From Mesorhizobium sp. M1D.F.Ca.ET.043.01.1.1 (GTDB lineage Bacteria > Pseudomonadota > Alphaproteobacteria > Rhizobiales > Rhizobiaceae), in contig NZ_CP034444.1 of the NCBI RefSeq assembly GCF_003952385.1, forward strand, positions 4,588,001 to 4,652,000: a DNA stretch of 64,000 bases, read 5' to 3'. Made by a program: the position numbers and the translations under genes. This document shows, piece by piece, positions 61,542-64,000 of the stretch. Position 1 is the first letter of the stretch, and each line of letters begins with the position of its first letter. The notes beneath the pieces were generated by a model. The model had not been told where the DNA came from. It worked only from the letters and a program-made list of their open reading frames with translations, and ran no database searches.

Positions 61542-62894
61542 ATGACCATCATCAAGCGGGGCCTCGCTGCCCTTGCCGCCGGCGCGCTCAGCTCCGCGCT
61601 TGCGGCACCTGCCTCCGCAGAGCCGGTGAAATTCGATTTCTGGTTCGGCCTGTCGGGCGATCTCGCGCGCGTCGTCGACACGCTGTGCAAGAACTTCAAC
61701 GCCTCGCAGTCCGACTATGAAGTGGTCTGCACCAGCCAGGGCAATTACGACGCCACGCTGCAGAACACGATCGCCGCCTTCCGCGCCGGCAAGCAGCCCA
61801 CCGTCGTCCAGGTCTATGACGTCGGCACCGCCACCATGATGCTGTCGGGCGCCTACAAGCCCGCAGACAAGCTGATGGAGGAAAACGGCTACAAGATCGA
61901 CTACAGCGACTATTTCCCCGGCATCGCCCGCTACTACGCGACGTCGAAGGGCGAGATGCTGTCCTTCCCGTTCAACTCCTCGACGGCGCTGATGTACTGG
62001 AACAAGGACGCCTTCGCCAAGATCGGCAAGACCGAGGCGCCGAAGACCTGGGAAGACGTCGGCGCGGACCTCAAGGCGCTGAAGGACGCCGGCTATGATT
62101 GCCCGATGGCGATCAACATCTCCGGAAATGAAAGCTGGCAGCTGATGGAGCAGTTCTCGGCCATCCACAACCAGCCGATCGCCACCAAGAACAACGGCTA
62201 TGACGGCCTCGACGCCCGCCTGGAGGTGAACAAGACCAAGTTCGTCCAGTACGTCACGGACCTGAAGAAGTGGTATGACGCCGGCCTGATCAAGATCAAG
62301 TCGAAGGATCTCGGCCAGGACATGGTGCAGGCCTTCGCCACCGGCACCTGCCAGGTCATCATGAGCTCGGTCGGCGACCACGGCACGGTCGGCAAGACCA
62401 AGAAGGAAGGCATGAACTGGGATGTCGCCGAGCTGCCGGTCTATGCCGGCACCGAGCGCAAGAACTCGCTGGTCGGCGGCGCTTCGCTGTGGGTGCTGTC
62501 CGGCAAGTCGGACGCCGAATACAAGGGCGCGGCCGCCTTCCTCAACTTCATCCACGACCCCAAGACCGCCTTGTTCTGGTCGACCAATACCGGCTACATT
62601 CCGGTGACGAAGTCGGGCTTCGAGTACATGAAGTCCAGCGGTTTCTACGACAAGGCGCCCTATAAGGGCCGTGAGGTGGCGATCGCCAGCCTCACCGCCT
62701 CGGAGCCGACCGAGATCACGCGCGGCATCCGGCTCGGCAACTTCACCCAGATCCGCGCCGAGTTCGGCACACAGATGCAGGCGATCTTCGCCAACAAGGA
62801 AAGCGTGCAGGACGGCATCGACGCGCTGGTCAAGAACGGCGACGCCATCCTCGACCGCTTCCAGCAGACCTACCCGAACAAGACGCTGCCCTGA
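61542..62894 (+). CDS. ugpB: sn-glycerol-3-phosphate ABC transporter, substrate-binding protein
   Basis: A 450-residue periplasmic binding protein with a signal peptide (MTIIKRGLAALAAGALSSAL, cleavage after SAE region). It follows UgpB closely: GNYDATLQNTIAAFRAGKQP, VYDVGTATMMLSGAYKPAD, PFNSSTALMYWNKDAF, GGASLWVLSGK and GIRLGNFTQIR. It captures glycerol-3-phosphate or its diesters as a phosphorus and carbon source. ATG 61542 follows AGAGGGA. A strong hairpin and a REP-like palindrome separate it from ugpA. Confidence 0.93.
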   Translation: MTIIKRGLAALAAGALSSALAAPASAEPVKFDFWFGLSGDLARVVDTLCKNFNASQSDYEVVCTSQGNYDATLQNTIAAFRAGKQPTVVQVYDVGTATMMLSGAYKPADKLMEENGYKIDYSDYFPGIARYYATSKGEMLSFPFNSSTALMYWNKDAFAKIGKTEAPKTWEDVGADLKALKDAGYDCPMAINISGNESWQLMEQFSAIHNQPIATKNNGYDGLDARLEVNKTKFVQYVTDLKKWYDAGLIKIKSKDLGQDMVQAFATGTCQVIMSSVGDHGTVGKTKKEGMNWDVAELPVYAGTERKNSLVGGASLWVLSGKSDAEYKGAAAFLNFIHDPKTALFWSTNTGYIPVTKSGFEYMKSSGFYDKAPYKGREVAIASLTASEPTEITRGIRLGNFTQIRAEFGTQMQAIFANKESVQDGIDALVKNGDAILDRFQQTYPNKTLP

Positions 62895-62910
62895 TTTCAG
62901 GCATTTGCCA

Positions 62911-62939
62911 GGCCGCCCGCCGAGAATCGACGGGCGGCC
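62911..62939 (+). terminator. strong stem-loop after ugpB
   Basis: A perfect 9-bp stem GGCCGCCCG / CGGGCGGCC with an 11-base loop begins 16 bp after the ugpB stop. There is no T-run, so partial attenuation or mRNA protection is likely. This gives more binding protein than permease, a common arrangement. Confidence 0.65.
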
Positions 62940-62961
62940 ATTCACATAGGTTCTTGATTGC

Positions 62962-63006
62962 GCATGTCTTTGTCCCGAAACCGGTTCCCACTTTCGGGAG
63001 ACATGC
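62962..63006 (+). repeat. REP-like palindrome between ugpB and ugpA
   Basis: The arms GCATGTCT and AGACATGC (62962-62969 and 62999-63006) enclose the inner pair CCCGAAA and TTTCGGG around CCGGTTCCCA. I recall the same motif as a frequent intergenic repeat in Mesorhizobium. Confidence 0.7.
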
Positions 63007-63059
63007 TTTAGTCTGTTCACGGCAAGGCGGGCTGGCGGTTCAACGGCGTCAGCGGATCG

Positions 63060-63944
63060 ATGGAAAAACGCGTCACTTTCGGTAGATGGACGATCGGCAT
63101 TCTGTTCGCGGTGCCGCAGCTGATCCTGATCTTCACCTTCTTCTATTGGCCGGCCGGGCAGGCGGTCTACTGGTCGCTGACGCTGCAGCAGCCCTGGGGC
63201 GGCGGCAACATCTGGGTCGGGCTCGACAATTTCCGCTCGATCCTCGCCAATGCCGATTACTGGAACTCGATCACCGCCAGCCTGACCTTTGCTGCAATCA
63301 GCACCGGCCTTGCGATGGTCATCGCGCTGGTGCTCGCCACCTTGACCGACCGGCAGCTTGCCGGCTCACGTCTCTACCGCGTCGTGCTGATCTGGCCCTA
63401 CGGCATCGCAGCGCCAGCGCTGGCGCTGGCGTTCCGCTTCATCCTGGCCCCGGAAGCCGGTTTCATGGCCGCCGTCAACAAGTTCTGGCCGGGCTTCTGG
63501 GATCCCGGCCTCGACGGCGCCGACGCCATGGCCTCCGTCATCATCGCGTTCTCCTGGAAATATGTCGGCTACAATTTCATCTTCTTCCTCGCCGCGCTGC
63601 AGGCGATCCCGCGCTCGCTGATCGAAGCAGCGGCGATGGACGGTTCGGGTGTCGTCCGGCGCTTCTGGGACATCCAGTTTCCGCTGATCACGCCGACGAT
63701 CTTCTTCCTCCTGGTCATCAACATCACCGAGAGCTTCCAGGATTCCTTCGGCATCGTCGACATCATGACCTCCGGCGGTCCGGCGAACGCGACCAACCTG
63801 ATGGTCTACAAGATCTATTCCGACGGCTTCAGAGGTCTCGATTATTCCGGCGCGGCAGCACAGAGCATTATCCTGATGCTGCTTATCATCCTGCTGACCA
63901 TCGTCCAGTTCCGCTTCATCGAGCGGCGCGTGCATTATCGCTGA
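63060..63944 (+). CDS. ugpA: sn-glycerol-3-phosphate ABC transporter, permease UgpA
   Basis: A 294-residue inner-membrane permease with six helices of the MalF-like type. The EAA loop EAAAMDGSGVVRRFWDIQFP (about 190-215), which contacts the ATPase, is clear. The context between ugpB and the next permease supports the Ugp assignment. The ATG 63060 lies 7 bp before the gene body of a typical MEKRVTFGRW start. It is followed by the ugpE start 7 bp after its stop. Confidence 0.93.
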   Translation: MEKRVTFGRWTIGILFAVPQLILIFTFFYWPAGQAVYWSLTLQQPWGGGNIWVGLDNFRSILANADYWNSITASLTFAAISTGLAMVIALVLATLTDRQLAGSRLYRVVLIWPYGIAAPALALAFRFILAPEAGFMAAVNKFWPGFWDPGLDGADAMASVIIAFSWKYVGYNFIFFLAALQAIPRSLIEAAAMDGSGVVRRFWDIQFPLITPTIFFLLVINITESFQDSFGIVDIMTSGGPANATNLMVYKIYSDGFRGLDYSGAAAQSIILMLLIILLTIVQFRFIERRVHYR

Positions 63945-63951
63945 GGCGGCC

Positions 63952-64000
63952 ATGGTCGAGCGCACCCCGATCCTCAACTTCTTCACGCATCTGATCTTGT
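63952..64000 (+). CDS. ugpE: permease UgpE, 5' part cut by the window
   Basis: The first 16 codons (MVERTPILNFFTHLIL) begin 7 bp after the ugpA stop. The hydrophobic start and position after ugpA fit the second permease UgpE. The rest, and presumably ugpC, lie outside the window. Confidence 0.75.
   Translation, partial: MVERTPILNFFTHLIL

Overview
The window reads as one ordinary stretch of alphaproteobacterial (Rhizobiales) chromosome, most like Mesorhizobium or a close relative. The grounds are the high G+C, the gene repertoire (cobS/cobT cobaltochelatase genes beside bolA and a J-domain gene, a TIGR02302-type protein, a DUF2125 protein, metX-metW behind a SAM-II riboswitch, a ugp transporter) and several intergenic palindromic repeats of a kind I recall from Mesorhizobium genomes. 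That assignment is from memory and could not be searched. I see no rRNA, tRNA, CRISPR array, insertion sequence or prophage.

Layout. 0.2-5.2 kb: accA, xerD and a 50-residue membrane protein on the minus strand, then aroK-aroB and a CBS/CorC protein on the plus strand. 5.2-10.2 kb: a three-gene stress module on the minus strand (PrkA kinase, DUF444 protein, SpoVR protein) behind a candidate EcfG-type promoter. 10.3-14.6 kb: a small secreted Cys-rich protein, an esterase, a ThDP enzyme, bolA and a J-domain protein. 14.7-19.1 kb: cobS, an AT-richer secreted ORF, cobT and a phytase-like esterase. 19.1-22.8 kb, minus strand: rpmB, a VUT/YhhQ queuosine-precursor transporter with a candidate preQ1-I riboswitch over its start codon, a spermidine-synthase-like protein and a large GT-C-like membrane protein.

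23-31.4 kb: DUF3108 protein, DMT exporter, YhhN protein, DUF985 cupin, gloB, a methyltransferase, an SbmA-type ABC half-transporter with a degenerate nucleotide-binding domain, a DUF1194 VWA protein and a glycosyltransferase. 31.7-35.9 kb: metX-metW with SAM-II riboswitch and terminator, divergent from hisC-tyrC. 35.9-43.8 kb: PfkB kinase, DUF2125 protein, ChaC-like protein, aldo/keto reductase, LysE exporter, plsC, a LysR regulator with divergent flavin-type partner, and a YdcF protein. 44-49.7 kb: ftsEX, a DUF3426-like membrane protein, hpt, a receiver protein, a DMT exporter and a LysR regulator.

49.7-64 kb: a palindromic MITE-like element, the TIGR02302 protein, a threonine-dehydratase-like enzyme with divergent ArsR-type regulator, lysA-lptM, argH divergent from tlpA, an MHYT-PAS-GGDEF-EAL protein, an endonuclease/exonuclease/phosphatase-fold protein, and the ugpB-ugpA-ugpE start of a glycerol-3-phosphate ABC transporter that runs off the right end.

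Most genes are housekeeping: aromatic, histidine, methionine, lysine and arginine synthesis, cobalamin, lipids, cell division. The points most worth following are the preQ1-I-like element, the degenerate ABC protein, the CorC protein lacking its membrane domain beside a 23-bp tandem duplication, the foreign-looking ORF that splits cobS from cobT, and the dispersed repeat families.
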